Notes: generated from the sequence alone by a model not told the origin. Positions 24,048-33,749 are shown, counted from the first letter of the stretch. The stretch: 36,510 nt of DNA from an uncultured Prevotella sp. (GCA_934230115.1 CAKQEI010000016.1:1-36510), one strand, 5' to 3'. Program-made: numbers and translations.

Positions 24048-25733
24048 TTAGTCATCAATAACAGTAAGAATTCCATTGTCCATTCGCCACTTGCATTTTC
24101 CCTCCATTGCCTTGATGATGTCGGCCAAATAGCGAGCCTGCCTGGTGTCGCCAGCACCCTTCAGATATCGCTTGGCATCTGTAAGACGCTTAAGCTTGAC
24201 ACAAGCACATGCTGCATTCAGATTGGCTGTCTTATCCTCAGGGTATTGGTTGGCGGCTATAGTGAGAGCGTCGAACCATCCGTCGGAGCCTTCGTCATAA
24301 CTCTTTGCCACACGATACATCTCCTCCACACTAAGAGCCTCGGGATGTGTGTAGATAATTCGTTTGCTCTCCTTAACGGGATAGCTGCGCACCACATACT
24401 CCACGACATAGTCGGTGTGGCGCAATCCCGGATAAACATTCTTAAGGAGCCACTTGTAAGGCTCGCCGCCAGCCACACGCTTCAGCAGAAGCTCTTTCTC
24501 GTCGGGGTCCATGTCGAGGTCGATGACACGAAGCAATTCGTCACGATTGTTTCTGACACAGGCTGGAGCTTCTGGTGTCTCAAGTATCGAGGCATTCTCA
24601 TACCAAATGTCACCCTTCACACGACGGCGACCCTCTGTAGCAATAAATCCTCTAAGGTTACCCCAATCCTCGGGAGTAAACTCGTTATGGAATAACGACT
24701 CCGAAATCTTGTATTTAGTGCGCAAGAACTGCATCAAGGCAGTCGTGCGACCTGTAGCCAGACGGGTGTTGTTGCTGTAAGGACTCTCTGGAGAAGCGTA
24801 GCCATGAAGCGAAATGCTTGTCACCTGAATAGACTTGTCAAACAACGCATGGCTGATTGTATTGCAGATGCGGCGAAGCTCTTGAGGATTGCGGCGGTAT
24901 TTGGGATAGATAATCGTTTCGTTGACCGGGAAGTCGAGAAACGCTCTGCCAGCAATCATACGTCGCTTAGTCTCCTCGCGCTCTGGCATGATAAATGGCA
25001 AGGCAGGAATCATGCGCAGACGATTGTCCATGACAACTGGTTCAGCAGGAACTTCCTTTCGCGGTCTCTTGTCCAACAAATAGGTTACACCTATCTTTAG
25101 GTTGGAGCGCGTATCGAGCGGAATGTCTGTCTTCACACCATTAAAGTTATCGGCAAAAGCAGTCTGACTAAGTTCCGCACCCATTCTCCATTTGTCCGAA
25201 ACGCGCCATGTAGCAGTTAGTCCGGCGCGAAAGGCAGGCACAAGACAACTGTTGCGCGAATATTCCACGGTATAGGACAACGGCACATCGTCAAAACCAA
25301 ATGTCCACGACACTCCCACTCCTGCAAAAGCCTTGAGGTTGAACTTACGATTTGCGCCATCCTTCAATGGCTTACGATTGAGAGCGTCGGTTATATCGAA
25401 GGTGGCGTCGCCAAAGAACCCAAAGCTGTTCCAGCCCCAAGTGTCTGGCGACTCACATTTCTGAACATTCCTACTCTTATTGTGGTTGAAACGCAATGCT
25501 CCTCGCCATCCCCAAAGGGGCGACAACTCCTTGCCTACTCCAAGAAACATACCATAGGAAATGGGATATTGCGTGAACTCGGTAAAAGGCAGGTTCTCGT
25601 TGGCCGACTTATTCATGCCAAGATACAGTTGCAAATACAGAGGGTCGGTCTCGCCCACCACCGCCGTGTTGACCTCATCGGCTGACACATAAAGCGGAAC
25701 TCCTAATAATAAAGCTAAAAATAAATTTTTCAT
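24048..25733 (-). CDS. Outer-membrane protein: beta-barrel plus OmpA-like domain
   Basis: The 561-residue protein has a signal peptide (cleavage after about residue 18, YVSADE). Residues about 30-215 alternate like a transmembrane beta-barrel (GMFLGVGKELSPLWGWRGALRF). An OmpA-like peptidoglycan-associated part follows, centred on SLHGYASPES near 310 with R-rich TGRTTALMQFL. The C-terminus is helical and repeat-like (TANLNAACACVKLKRLTDAKRYL). Proteins of this type (near DUF3868/DUF3575 neighbours) occur in Bacteroidetes fimbrial and surface clusters. It starts 9 bases after wecB and precedes a LruC gene, so it is tightly operonic. A role as anchor for the lipoproteins is inference. Confidence 0.75.
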   Translation of the reverse strand: MKNLFLALLLGVPLYVSADEVNTAVVGETDPLYLQLYLGMNKSANENLPFTEFTQYPISYGMFLGVGKELSPLWGWRGALRFNHNKSRNVQKCESPDTWGWNSFGFFGDATFDITDALNRKPLKDGANRKFNLKAFAGVGVSWTFGFDDVPLSYTVEYSRNSCLVPAFRAGLTATWRVSDKWRMGAELSQTAFADNFNGVKTDIPLDTRSNLKIGVTYLLDKRPRKEVPAEPVVMDNRLRMIPALPFIMPEREETKRRMIAGRAFLDFPVNETIIYPKYRRNPQELRRICNTISHALFDKSIQVTSISLHGYASPESPYSNNTRLATGRTTALMQFLRTKYKISESLFHNEFTPEDWGNLRGFIATEGRRRVKGDIWYENASILETPEAPACVRNNRDELLRVIDLDMDPDEKELLLKRVAGGEPYKWLLKNVYPGLRHTDYVVEYVVRSYPVKESKRIIYTHPEALSVEEMYRVAKSYDEGSDGWFDALTIAANQYPEDKTANLNAACACVKLKRLTDAKRYLKGAGDTRQARYLADIIKAMEGKCKWRMDNGILTVIDD

Positions 25734-25742
25734 TCAATTTTT

Positions 25743-26852
25743 TTACTCTCTTCTTAACACGTCTAAGATGCGCTCGCAGGCTTTGCCATCACCATACGGA
25801 TTAACGGCGTGACTCATCTTCTCATAGGCTTCATTGTCGTCAAGAAGCAATGATGTCTCAGCCACAATCTTATCGTAATTGGCTCCTACGAGCTTAACGG
25901 TGCCTGCCTCTACAGCCTCAGGACGCTCCGTAGTGTCGCGGAGCACAAGCACAGGCTTGCCCAATCCCGGAGCCTCCTCCTGAATGCCACCACTATCGGT
26001 AAGTACAATGGTGGCCTTTGCCATAAGTTTGATAAAATCCACATAACCCAAGGGTTCTATGAGTTTTATATTGTTCATGCGCTTCGACGAATACTCTTCG
26101 CCGAAAATCTCGATGGCAGCCATTCTCACCTTCGGGTTTGGATGAATAGGATACACAAAGTCTACATCGGGATATTTGGCTGCAAGAGTCTTCATCGCCT
26201 TACACAGATTCATCAATCCCATACCAAGATTCTCGCGTCGATGTCCTGTGACAAGCACCATGCGCTTGTCGCTGCTGGCATTTATGTTTATTCCAAGACG
26301 CGACACAACCATGTGCAAGGCATCGATTACGGTATTGCCTGTGACATAAATCCTGTCGTCGCTAATATTCTCGGATATCAGGTTCTCACGGCTAAGGGCT
26401 GTAGGAGCAAAATGCCATGTTGCCAATCGCGAAGTCATCTGGCGGTTCATCTCCTCTGGCCAAGGCGAATACATATTATATGTACGAAGTCCTGCCTCAA
26501 TATGTCCTACGGGTATCTGCTGATAGAAAGCAGCCAAGGCAGCAGCCATGGAAGTTGTAGTGTCGCCATGCACAAGCACGATGTCGGGCTTCGCCTTAAC
26601 CAACACAGCACGCATCTTGACAAGCACACGACTCGTTATGTCGTAAAGGTCTTGTCCCGGTTGCATGATGTCAAGGTCGTATTGTGGCTTGATGCCGAAA
26701 ATATTGAGCTCCTGGTCGAGCATGTCTCTATGCTGACCGGTGACACAAACCACCGTGGAGAAATGCACAATATCCTCCTCGAAGGCCTTTACGAGCGGTG
26801 CCATCTTAATCGCTTCTGGCCGGGTGCCAAAAACGAGCATTACTTTTTTCAT
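25743..26852 (-). CDS. wecB: UDP-N-acetylglucosamine 2-epimerase (non-hydrolysing)
   Basis: The 369-residue enzyme converts UDP-GlcNAc to UDP-ManNAc in the cytoplasm. Family landmarks are GTRPEAIK at residues 9-16, VHGDTTTS, GHIEAGLRT, the phrase VTGHRRENLG, and SGGIQEEAPGLGKPVLVLRDTTERPE near the C-terminus. Length is normal. Its start overlaps the stop of wecC by 4 bases (ATGA), so the two are translationally coupled and act in sequence. Confidence 0.95.
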   Translation of the reverse strand: MKKVMLVFGTRPEAIKMAPLVKAFEEDIVHFSTVVCVTGQHRDMLDQELNIFGIKPQYDLDIMQPGQDLYDITSRVLVKMRAVLVKAKPDIVLVHGDTTTSMAAALAAFYQQIPVGHIEAGLRTYNMYSPWPEEMNRQMTSRLATWHFAPTALSRENLISENISDDRIYVTGNTVIDALHMVVSRLGININASSDKRMVLVTGHRRENLGMGLMNLCKAMKTLAAKYPDVDFVYPIHPNPKVRMAAIEIFGEEYSSKRMNNIKLIEPLGYVDFIKLMAKATIVLTDSGGIQEEAPGLGKPVLVLRDTTERPEAVEAGTVKLVGANYDKIVAETSLLLDDNEAYEKMSHAVNPYGDGKACERILDVLRRE

Positions 26853-28072
26853 AAACGATAGGTGTTAGGCAATGGGCAGATGTTATGGCAATCGAGCACT
26901 ATCTTGTCTTTCAGTCTGTCCCAGTTGTGGCAGATATGGTCGTGCTTAACCATCACCACAACAATGTCAACATCGTTGATGAATGCGTCGAAGTCGGAAT
27001 ACTGGCTTTCGGTCAACTTCATATTCTCAAGGAAAGGATCGTAGCACTTAAGCGGAGCTGCAAGATGACGTGCCTGCGACTCAAGGAGCTGCAATGTCGG
27101 CGAGTCGCGATAGTCGTCGACATTCTCCTTGTAGGTTATTCCGTAGAGACCTACACGGCTTGCGTCCTTAATGTTGTTCTCTTGCATTATCACCTGAAGA
27201 CGCTCAAGCACAAAGTCGGGCTGCGAGTCGTTCACCTTCATACTCTCGCCTATCACCTTGGTGAGTTGAGGATAGTCGCCCACAAGGAACCAAGGGTCTA
27301 CCGAGATGCAATGTCCTCCCACACCAGGTCCGGGATTCATAATATTCACACGCGGATGCTTGTTGCAGATGCGTATGATCTCGTAGACATCCATATTGTC
27401 ATGACGGCAGATGCGCGAAAGCTCATTGGCGAAAGCGATGTTCACGGCGCGGAAAGTATTCTCCACCACCTTTGTCATCTCGGCTGTGCGGATATCTGTA
27501 AGCACAATCTCGCCTTTGCAGAATGAGGCATAGATGTCGCGCACACGACCTGCCACCTCAGGCTCGTCGGCACCAATGGTGCGGTTGTTGTTCACAAGCT
27601 CATAAATCATGTTGCCTGGCAATATGCGCTCGGGAGCATGAACAAGATGAATGTCCCTGCCCGTCACAAAGCCACGCTCTGCTATAAGCGGGCGCACCTC
27701 CTTGTCGATGGTGCCGGGACTAACGGTCGACTCCACAATGATTGTGGCTCCTGCATTGCACACATTCAACACATTGTTCACAGCCGCCTTTACGTAGCAT
27801 GCGTCAACCTTCTTCGAGAATTTGTCGTAAGGTGTAGGCACAGCAACGATGTATGTGTCGGTATGCTGATATTCATTTGTAAACTTTATGCCTGCATCAA
27901 CGGCATCCTTGAAAAGCTCGTCAAGTCCGTCTTCCTTGAATGTTGGAACGCCCGCGTTCAAGGAATCAACTAATGCTTTGTTGTAGTCGGTGCCAACCAC
28001 CTCAATACCATGTGAAGCAAGCATCAGGGCTGTAGGCAAACCAATGTAGCCTAATCCTATTACATTAACCAT
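26849..28072 (-). CDS. wecC: UDP-N-acetyl-D-mannosamine dehydrogenase
   Basis: The 407-residue NAD-dependent dehydrogenase oxidises UDP-ManNAc twice to UDP-ManNAcA. The N-terminal Rossmann motif is GLGYIGLP (residues 6-13). The catalytic cysteine lies in GVGGHCISVDPWFL (C255). VAVPTPYDK and ESTVSPGT are typical of the UDP-sugar dehydrogenase family. Neighbouring wecB supplies its substrate and wecG would use its product. It follows wecG by 52 bases. Confidence 0.94.
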   Translation of the reverse strand: MVNVIGLGYIGLPTALMLASHGIEVVGTDYNKALVDSLNAGVPTFKEDGLDELFKDAVDAGIKFTNEYQHTDTYIVAVPTPYDKFSKKVDACYVKAAVNNVLNVCNAGATIIVESTVSPGTIDKEVRPLIAERGFVTGRDIHLVHAPERILPGNMIYELVNNNRTIGADEPEVAGRVRDIYASFCKGEIVLTDIRTAEMTKVVENTFRAVNIAFANELSRICRHDNMDVYEIIRICNKHPRVNIMNPGPGVGGHCISVDPWFLVGDYPQLTKVIGESMKVNDSQPDFVLERLQVIMQENNIKDASRVGLYGITYKENVDDYRDSPTLQLLESQARHLAAPLKCYDPFLENMKLTESQYSDFDAFINDVDIVVVMVKHDHICHNWDRLKDKIVLDCHNICPLPNTYRL

Positions 28073-28124
28073 ATTTATTATTGTTTCATTTTTTTATTTG
28101 TATTCTTATAATCGTACTATCTGT

Positions 28125-28823
28125 TTAAAACTTGTTAGCAGCAATCCACCAAGCAAACTTCACGAGTTTGATTTGTCGTTTAATGCGGCTGGGCTGATTG
28201 ATGAGGCGGTAGAGCCACTCCACTTTATGGTCGATCCACCATTGCGGGGCGCGCTTCACATGTCCTGTGAACACGTCAAAGCTTCCTCCCAAGCCCTGAT
28301 AGATAGCCTTGTGCTGGCGAAGCATCTCCTCCATAAGCAACTCCTGCTTAGGCGAGCCCATTGCTACAAACACAATATCAGGTTTCTTTGCCACAATGTC
28401 GGCTATAACAGCCGCTTTCTCCTCATCGGTCTTTATATAGCCGTTTCGGTAGCCAACTATATTGATGCCCTTGAACTCTTTCTTGAGTTTCTCCACAGTA
28501 GCGTCAATCACAGCCTGCTTGGCGCCAACAAGATAGAAGGTCTTTTCCTTGTAGAATTTACCTATCAACGACAGCCACAGTTCACATCCTGCCACCTTGA
28601 TTGCATCAGGATAGCCCTTGCGCTGCAAAGCCATCTGCGCTCCAGCTCCATCGCAATAACCAATGTTTCGGTTGATTATGCTGCGTGTCTGTTCTGTAGA
28701 ATTTATGATTTTCTCTGCATTAATAGCTACGAGAATGCCTGGATTGGAGTTCACATAATCGGCAAGCTGGTCTCTTGACGAGAATGGAAATATCTCCACC
28801 CCTCTTATATTTACCTTATTCAT
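28125..28823 (-). CDS. wecG: WecG/TagA/CpsF family glycosyltransferase
   Basis: The 232-residue GT26 enzyme should transfer N-acetylmannosaminuronic acid (or ManNAc) to a lipid-linked sugar on the inner membrane face. Signature stretches are GYCDGAGAQMALQ, FYLVGAKQAV, IVFVAMGSPKQELLM and GLGGSFDVFTGHVKRAPQWW. The frame is open up to 28889, but the promoter -7 element (28859-28866) lies inside that extension, so the ATG at 28823 is the real start. It is the first gene of the operon wecG-wecC-wecB-ompA-like-lruC, which fits a UDP-ManNAcA pathway. Confidence 0.9.
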   Translation of the reverse strand: MNKVNIRGVEIFPFSSRDQLADYVNSNPGILVAINAEKIINSTEQTRSIINRNIGYCDGAGAQMALQRKGYPDAIKVAGCELWLSLIGKFYKEKTFYLVGAKQAVIDATVEKLKKEFKGINIVGYRNGYIKTDEEKAAVIADIVAKKPDIVFVAMGSPKQELLMEEMLRQHKAIYQGLGGSFDVFTGHVKRAPQWWIDHKVEWLYRLINQPSRIKRQIKLVKFAWWIAANKF

Positions 28824-28858
28824 AGATATATATGGTTTCAGAATTTCTTGTTTTGTTG

Positions 28859-28889
28859 CAAATATACACATTTTTAATGATATTATCAA
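28859..28889 (-). promoter_or_regulatory. Promoter of the wec-OmpA-LruC operon
   Basis: On the minus strand, TTG (28889-28887), exactly 20 bases, then TATATTTG (28866-28859) match the Bacteroidetes consensus in sequence and spacing. The start point would be near 28853, giving a leader of about 30 bases. It sits just after the polymerase gene, so the wec operon can be expressed apart from the upstream glycosyltransferase cluster. Confidence 0.75.
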
Positions 28890-28919
28890 GATTTATGCGT
28901 ATATTTTATGAATATAGTG

Positions 28920-30137
28920 TCATATTACACGTTGTTGGTTTGTTTCCACATTCATTTCCTCGTATTCAAACTGCAAAAGGCAATAAATCATGGCATACAG
29001 AATGTCATAATGGAATATATGACCACCCTGCGTCAACTGAAATGAAAGATTCATAACCCATGACGAAACTGCCAATCTATAGGTTGGGCAATTCCTTCGG
29101 TGATGGATGAAGCGCAACAACAGTAACATTGCCAATATCTCCATCAACAAACCAATGGCTCCGTCGGTAGCCAACAACGTAACAAAGCCGTTGTGTGCAA
29201 ACAGGGGCTTACCGATTTTCTGGCGTTCGTATTCCTTCAGTCCTACCATTGAATAACCAAAGGCAAGCTCAAAATAATTGCCCGAAGTGTATAGTTCTAT
29301 AGCATTCGCAATAAGCGTACCACGACCTGAACCCATTTCCTTCTTCTTGCCTGTGGCAGAATTGATGTCGAGAATGCGGTCGTGGAACGCTTTGTTCGAA
29401 ACCATCATATAGGCAAACACACTTCCCAGGACTATACATAAGGAAACTATCCGCATCCATTGTTTTGCCTGCAAATCCTTGGGAAAGAACAATATGCATA
29501 TGCCTATAACGCACATCACCCAACCTGTTCTCGCAAACCCAAGATACATAGCATACACGCCAAGTCCTAATAAGAAGATGTTATATAGCTTCACTTTCCA
29601 GTCCTTAAAAGTTCCCGACTTATAATTATACAGAACAACCATAATACATATAGCCATGATTACCGACATGGCGTGCTGGTTCTGGAAAATGCCGGTGAAG
29701 CATTTGAAGTCGCCGTAGTCTATTCCCTCCTGATTACTCTCCATGCCGAAGAACAGAAAGGGAATATTTGTAAGAATGAAGTATTGGCATACACACAGAA
29801 TACACTTTTGTAGGGATATTGTCTTGAGCTTATTCTGAAAATAATTGTAAGACAAAGGCAAAAACAAGAAAGTGAGCCCATCCTGTATGTTGCTGACAAG
29901 GCTTTTGCACATCTCGCCATTTATCAAATGCTTCAACGACAGCCAATAATACATCTTTGTCCAATCGGGCGATGATTTACGCCTGTATTGGAACACATAA
30001 TATATAAGGTATGCCAACAATGGCATTTTCCAAAGTTGGGATATCTTCATGCCGCCTCCAATATTTATATTCTCAGAATAAAGCAACATGAAGAAGGGAA
30101 TGAACAATAATATATAACGTTTTAGCTTAATGGGCAT
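28920..30137 (-). CDS. O-antigen ligase/polymerase (Wzy-like) membrane protein
   Basis: The 405-residue protein has about ten hydrophobic segments and one long polar loop, the layout of Wzy/WaaL proteins. Family-type motifs are GFARTGW at 200-206, SGRGTL at 270-275 and HNGFVTLLATDG in the large loop, each carrying the conserved Arg or His seen in Wzy_C proteins. It should polymerise or ligate repeat units at the periplasmic face of the inner membrane. Wzy and WaaL cannot be separated by eye. It is 8 bases after the (alpha/alpha)6 protein, in the same operon. Confidence 0.82.
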   Translation of the reverse strand: MPIKLKRYILLFIPFFMLLYSENINIGGGMKISQLWKMPLLAYLIYYVFQYRRKSSPDWTKMYYWLSLKHLINGEMCKSLVSNIQDGLTFLFLPLSYNYFQNKLKTISLQKCILCVCQYFILTNIPFLFFGMESNQEGIDYGDFKCFTGIFQNQHAMSVIMAICIMVVLYNYKSGTFKDWKVKLYNIFLLGLGVYAMYLGFARTGWVMCVIGICILFFPKDLQAKQWMRIVSLCIVLGSVFAYMMVSNKAFHDRILDINSATGKKKEMGSGRGTLIANAIELYTSGNYFELAFGYSMVGLKEYERQKIGKPLFAHNGFVTLLATDGAIGLLMEILAMLLLLRFIHHRRNCPTYRLAVSSWVMNLSFQLTQGGHIFHYDILYAMIYCLLQFEYEEMNVETNQQRVI

Positions 30138-30145
30138 GATTCAAA

Positions 30146-31354
30146 CTATTCTTCAAGCAAGTAATAACTTAGGGCACAGAACATAAAGGCGTTGCTCCAG
30201 CGCATATACGATATTTTGGAACTTATGCCTGGTTTGAGCTGATAATAGAAATAGCCATCGGGAGCTTGCATGTTGTCTACAGTCCATTGCAACACCATAG
30301 CAGCCGTCTGACGATATGCGTCGAACCTGTGCAAACGCGACAGAGTAACAAACAATTGCCCTGGACAATGGATGTCGATTGGATAAGTCTGATTGTCGTA
30401 ATACTTTGGAGTGCCGTCGTCCAAGAAGAAATGATTTATGTAATAGTCAAAACCTTTGGTAATATACTCGTCAAAAGAGTGGTCGCCTGTGTTCTCCTGA
30501 TAGGCTATCAGTCCGTCGAGGTTGTAGCCCGTATGAAAGGAGTCTCTCCATTTCTGCACGGGTAACATTCCATATCGCCAAGCTCCGTCCTCCTCCTGTC
30601 CGGCACAACAAGCAGCAATACTCTTGCGGGCAAGCTGCTTATATTCCTCATTACCAGTATATTTATAGCAATAGCTCAACAGGCGCGAGCCAAGAATAGA
30701 AGCATTAAACACAGTATCGTTGCCAGGAAGTTTGCTGTAGGAGAAGAGGAAACCATCCTTATACTCCGAGCGATGAAGATCTTCAATAATAAACTTTGCC
30801 GCACTCAAAGCCACATTCAAATAGTTCTTGTCTCCTGTAATCTCGTATGCCTCCATTAATGCTGTGGCACAAAAATTTGTGGCTACAACCGTGGGCGTAT
30901 GAGCTGGGAAAAGGAACAGACGACGAGCCTGCCAGTCGAAATTATATCCCCAACAAGCACCATGATACTTACCAGGAAACATCTTGTCCGACCGCATCTG
31001 AAGAAGCAAGTTGGCTGTATACTTTATTTTATTAAGCACCTCGTCCTTAGTGCCAAGTTCTTTAAAAGCCGCTCCTTTCTTCTCAATCACTTTATATAGA
31101 TTACAATACCCTTGCAAAAAGAGTCCTATTCCCTTGGCATTATGCTCCTTGGGAACCATAGCTATCCTTCGCAAATTCACCGGACAACGCTTGAATCCCT
31201 GAATGATGCAAAGTCTTAGGATTGCAGAATGCTTAAGAGGCAGAAGCGTATTTGCCACTTTCGACTTCAAACCATCGTAAGGGTCCCAACCCTTATAGTC
31301 CTCGGTCTCACAATAGGATTTGAGACGTATGAAACTGTCTATTAAAGACTTCAT
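30146..31354 (-). CDS. (alpha/alpha)6-barrel protein in the polysaccharide cluster
   Basis: The 402-residue soluble protein has repeated helix pairs and aromatic motifs of six-hairpin sugar-active enzymes: CWGYNFDWQ near 139, GDKNYLNVALSAAKFI, EDGAWRYGM, DSFHTGYNLDGL, and DIHCPGQLFVTLSRL. Such folds occur in glycoside hydrolases, lyases and uronyl epimerases. I cannot name the reaction. It has no signal peptide, so it may act on cytoplasmic lipid-linked intermediates or be a tailoring enzyme such as an epimerase. It starts 6 bases after the PaaK-like gene and is clearly operonic. Confidence 0.65.
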   Translation of the reverse strand: MKSLIDSFIRLKSYCETEDYKGWDPYDGLKSKVANTLLPLKHSAILRLCIIQGFKRCPVNLRRIAMVPKEHNAKGIGLFLQGYCNLYKVIEKKGAAFKELGTKDEVLNKIKYTANLLLQMRSDKMFPGKYHGACWGYNFDWQARRLFLFPAHTPTVVATNFCATALMEAYEITGDKNYLNVALSAAKFIIEDLHRSEYKDGFLFSYSKLPGNDTVFNASILGSRLLSYCYKYTGNEEYKQLARKSIAACCAGQEEDGAWRYGMLPVQKWRDSFHTGYNLDGLIAYQENTGDHSFDEYITKGFDYYINHFFLDDGTPKYYDNQTYPIDIHCPGQLFVTLSRLHRFDAYRQTAAMVLQWTVDNMQAPDGYFYYQLKPGISSKISYMRWSNAFMFCALSYYLLEE

Positions 31355-31360
31355 ATTTTT

Positions 31361-32695
31361 TTATTTTTGTATTTTGCTGACTAACTGAAGGAACTTGCCG
31401 TTAGTCTGGAATATTAATTTGTCAACATATCTTATTTCCACAGCATCTTTGCTACCCATAGCCTTGACATAGTGAGTCAATATGGCTTGCTCATCAGCAG
31501 ATGTGTATCGCTCATTTTTTATAATGCACACTATCAATCTGCCAACCTCTTCCTGAATATATTGCAGACCGTCGATATGGCTATATAGATGACTATGCAA
31601 ATTTAGCGTGGCTGTGTTTACGTATGTGCCGTCGGCTTTGTATATCAAACTTCTGTCCCATCTGCCCTGTACTCCATCAAGACATCTGACACCATATTTT
31701 GTGTTTGTACAATGAGCGTATCTGCTGTAATCTCCAGTCTTATAACGAATTAGCGGAAAGAGTTTATTACAAAATGTAGTTCCTACCATTTCTCCTGTAA
31801 CACCATTGTCTTTTATCACGCTACCCTCGTTGTCAACCAGTTCGCAATAGCCATAGTTTTCTTCTATATAATAGAGCGCACTTTCAGGACTGTTGCCCGC
31901 AAGAATAAGTTTCTCGCTATGACCATAGAAGGAGTATATGGCTATTCCAATCTCATCAAAAAACACCCGTTGTTCCTTTGTAACACCCTCGCTTGCAAGA
32001 AATGCCACCTTAATAAAATCGAGCTTCAAGCCTTGCTGAACACATAATTTGCAGAACTGATAGAACGAAGACGGATAGGCGTGGACAAAACGAATGTGAT
32101 ATTTCTTCAACGCTTTCCAACACCTTGAGGCATAAGGGGCATCCATACGGAACGGATCAAAAATAATCTCTTTCAGAATAGGACTTATAATATAATCGCG
32201 GTCTTTACTTATATGATGATTACGGAAGACACCACGTGCGTCATACCTCCATCCAAACCACATCCATTGCTTATGTGTGAAAGCCAACGAATGGGCATAG
32301 CGGTTGAGCGGCTCCACAAGTTTCAATGGCTTTCCGCTCGTTCCTCCAGTTGTACCAGTATGAGCTTTTGTCCAATCGATATTGTCAACAAGAAAATCGT
32401 CCCAATGCGCCATCACCTCTTCTTTGTCGATGAACCCTATCTTTTGTTCAAAATCAGAAAGACTGTGAATTTGCAACGTTCCGTATTTCTTTCTGTAGTA
32501 TGGAACATTACAGATTGCGAAGTTCACAATGTCGAGCAGTTTCTTTTCAGGATCGCCTTTGTCTATACTCATTAATATCCTATTATAAGTTCTCCCATAA
32601 ACCAAACCACCCAACACATTAAGCCGCAATAGAAAATAATTAAACCAATTGGGCCAATACGGAAGTTTTGTTTTTATAAAGTCAGCAATTCCCAT
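31361..32695 (-). CDS. PaaK/CapK-like adenylate-forming enzyme
   Basis: The 444-residue protein resembles phenylacetate-CoA ligase/CapK proteins of capsule clusters. The ATP-binding loop is THTGTTGGTSGKP, followed by FYGHSE and a C-terminal YKTGDYSRY then GRWDRSLIY. In capsule loci these are thought to activate acids for attachment to sugars, but the substrate is unknown here. The open frame begins at 32743, inside the upstream glycosyltransferase gene. ATG 32695 (MGIADFIK), 7 bases beyond that gene's stop, is the better start. Confidence 0.78.
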   Translation of the reverse strand: MGIADFIKTKLPYWPNWFNYFLLRLNVLGGLVYGRTYNRILMSIDKGDPEKKLLDIVNFAICNVPYYRKKYGTLQIHSLSDFEQKIGFIDKEEVMAHWDDFLVDNIDWTKAHTGTTGGTSGKPLKLVEPLNRYAHSLAFTHKQWMWFGWRYDARGVFRNHHISKDRDYIISPILKEIIFDPFRMDAPYASRCWKALKKYHIRFVHAYPSSFYQFCKLCVQQGLKLDFIKVAFLASEGVTKEQRVFFDEIGIAIYSFYGHSEKLILAGNSPESALYYIEENYGYCELVDNEGSVIKDNGVTGEMVGTTFCNKLFPLIRYKTGDYSRYAHCTNTKYGVRCLDGVQGRWDRSLIYKADGTYVNTATLNLHSHLYSHIDGLQYIQEEVGRLIVCIIKNERYTSADEQAILTHYVKAMGSKDAVEIRYVDKLIFQTNGKFLQLVSKIQK

Positions 32696-32702
32696 AGCAA
32701 AA

Positions 32703-33749
32703 TCATATACTTTTATACACCTCAAGAAGGCTCTGTTCGACAAATTGAGGCAAATTCTTCATACTTATTTCTTTAGAGCGTTCAGCCATCGAAATTCTGA
32801 GTTCTTTGTCCTGCATTAAGGCATCGATAGCTATCTTCATTTGTTGCTTGTTGCCAGGCTCAAACAACAATCCATTCTCTCTGTCAGCTACAATTTCAGG
32901 AATGCCACCAACTGTAGTAGACAGCACAGGCAAACCATACGATTCAGCCTCAAGTATGGAGATTGGCACGCCCTCGGTATAGGAAGGCAAGATATAAGCA
33001 TCGGCAAGATTAAAAATATCTGTTTTGCCTTCTCCCGACAACCATCCGTGAAAACGAAGAATGTCCTCCATCTTGTTGTCAGAAATAAAACGCTTTAGTT
33101 TTTCCTCTTCATACATTCCTCCTCCAATATCGAGGATAAGTTTACCCAGATATTCGTCCTTATGTTCTGCAAGCATCTCAACCAAGTCGAATATACCTTT
33201 GGCTTTGGTGATATGCCCCATATACAGCAAATGAAACACGTCGGTTTTGGCAACTGTCTTCACAATTGGATAAGCGATGACATTTGGCACTATATGAACA
33301 TTTTTGTGGTGTACTACCTTCTCGAAAAACATCTTCCATTGAGGAGACAGAGTTATAAGGGCGTCACATTGGTCTAAAATAGGCTGGATGAAAGATTTCT
33401 CCTTGTCATAATATTCCCTAAAACCACCTCCATGTATATGGATAACCACTTTTCGCCCCATGCGCTTGGCAGCCTTCACAAACCATGCCGAACGCTTGAA
33501 ACTATTGTATGAAGCTGTGTGAATATGCACAATCTTTATTTCGCTGTTTGTCGCCAATATACAATGGAGTTTTGCTAAAGAAAACAAAGCCTTGCATGTC
33601 TTCTTTAAAAAACTTCCGTCACACGAATTGGTCAAACACCTGAAATCCGAGAATATGGCTTGTTGATACGTTGCAATACACTGGGCAACACCACCCTTTG
33701 GCGGAACAAACTCAGGTCCTATTGTAAGCACTCCCTTCGACGAAATCAT
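32703..33749 (-). CDS. Glycosyltransferase family 4
   Basis: The 348-residue GT-B enzyme transfers a sugar with retention of configuration. The N-terminal glycine loop is PKGGVAQ near residue 17; HIHGGGF marks the acceptor domain. The donor-binding E-x7-E motif appears in TEGVPISILEAESYGLPVL near residue 265. No membrane segment is visible. The donor sugar cannot be told. It lies between a GT2 gene and the PaaK-like gene in the same orientation. Confidence 0.88.
   Translation of the reverse strand: MISSKGVLTIGPEFVPPKGGVAQCIATYQQAIFSDFRCLTNSCDGSFLKKTCKALFSLAKLHCILATNSEIKIVHIHTASYNSFKRSAWFVKAAKRMGRKVVIHIHGGGFREYYDKEKSFIQPILDQCDALITLSPQWKMFFEKVVHHKNVHIVPNVIAYPIVKTVAKTDVFHLLYMGHITKAKGIFDLVEMLAEHKDEYLGKLILDIGGGMYEEEKLKRFISDNKMEDILRFHGWLSGEGKTDIFNLADAYILPSYTEGVPISILEAESYGLPVLSTTVGGIPEIVADRENGLLFEPGNKQQMKIAIDALMQDKELRISMAERSKEISMKNLPQFVEQSLLEVYKSI

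Noticed and set aside
28824..28889. 22-residue N-terminal extension of WecG
   Set aside because: A near-perfect promoter -7 element lies inside the extension, so those bases should not be translated.
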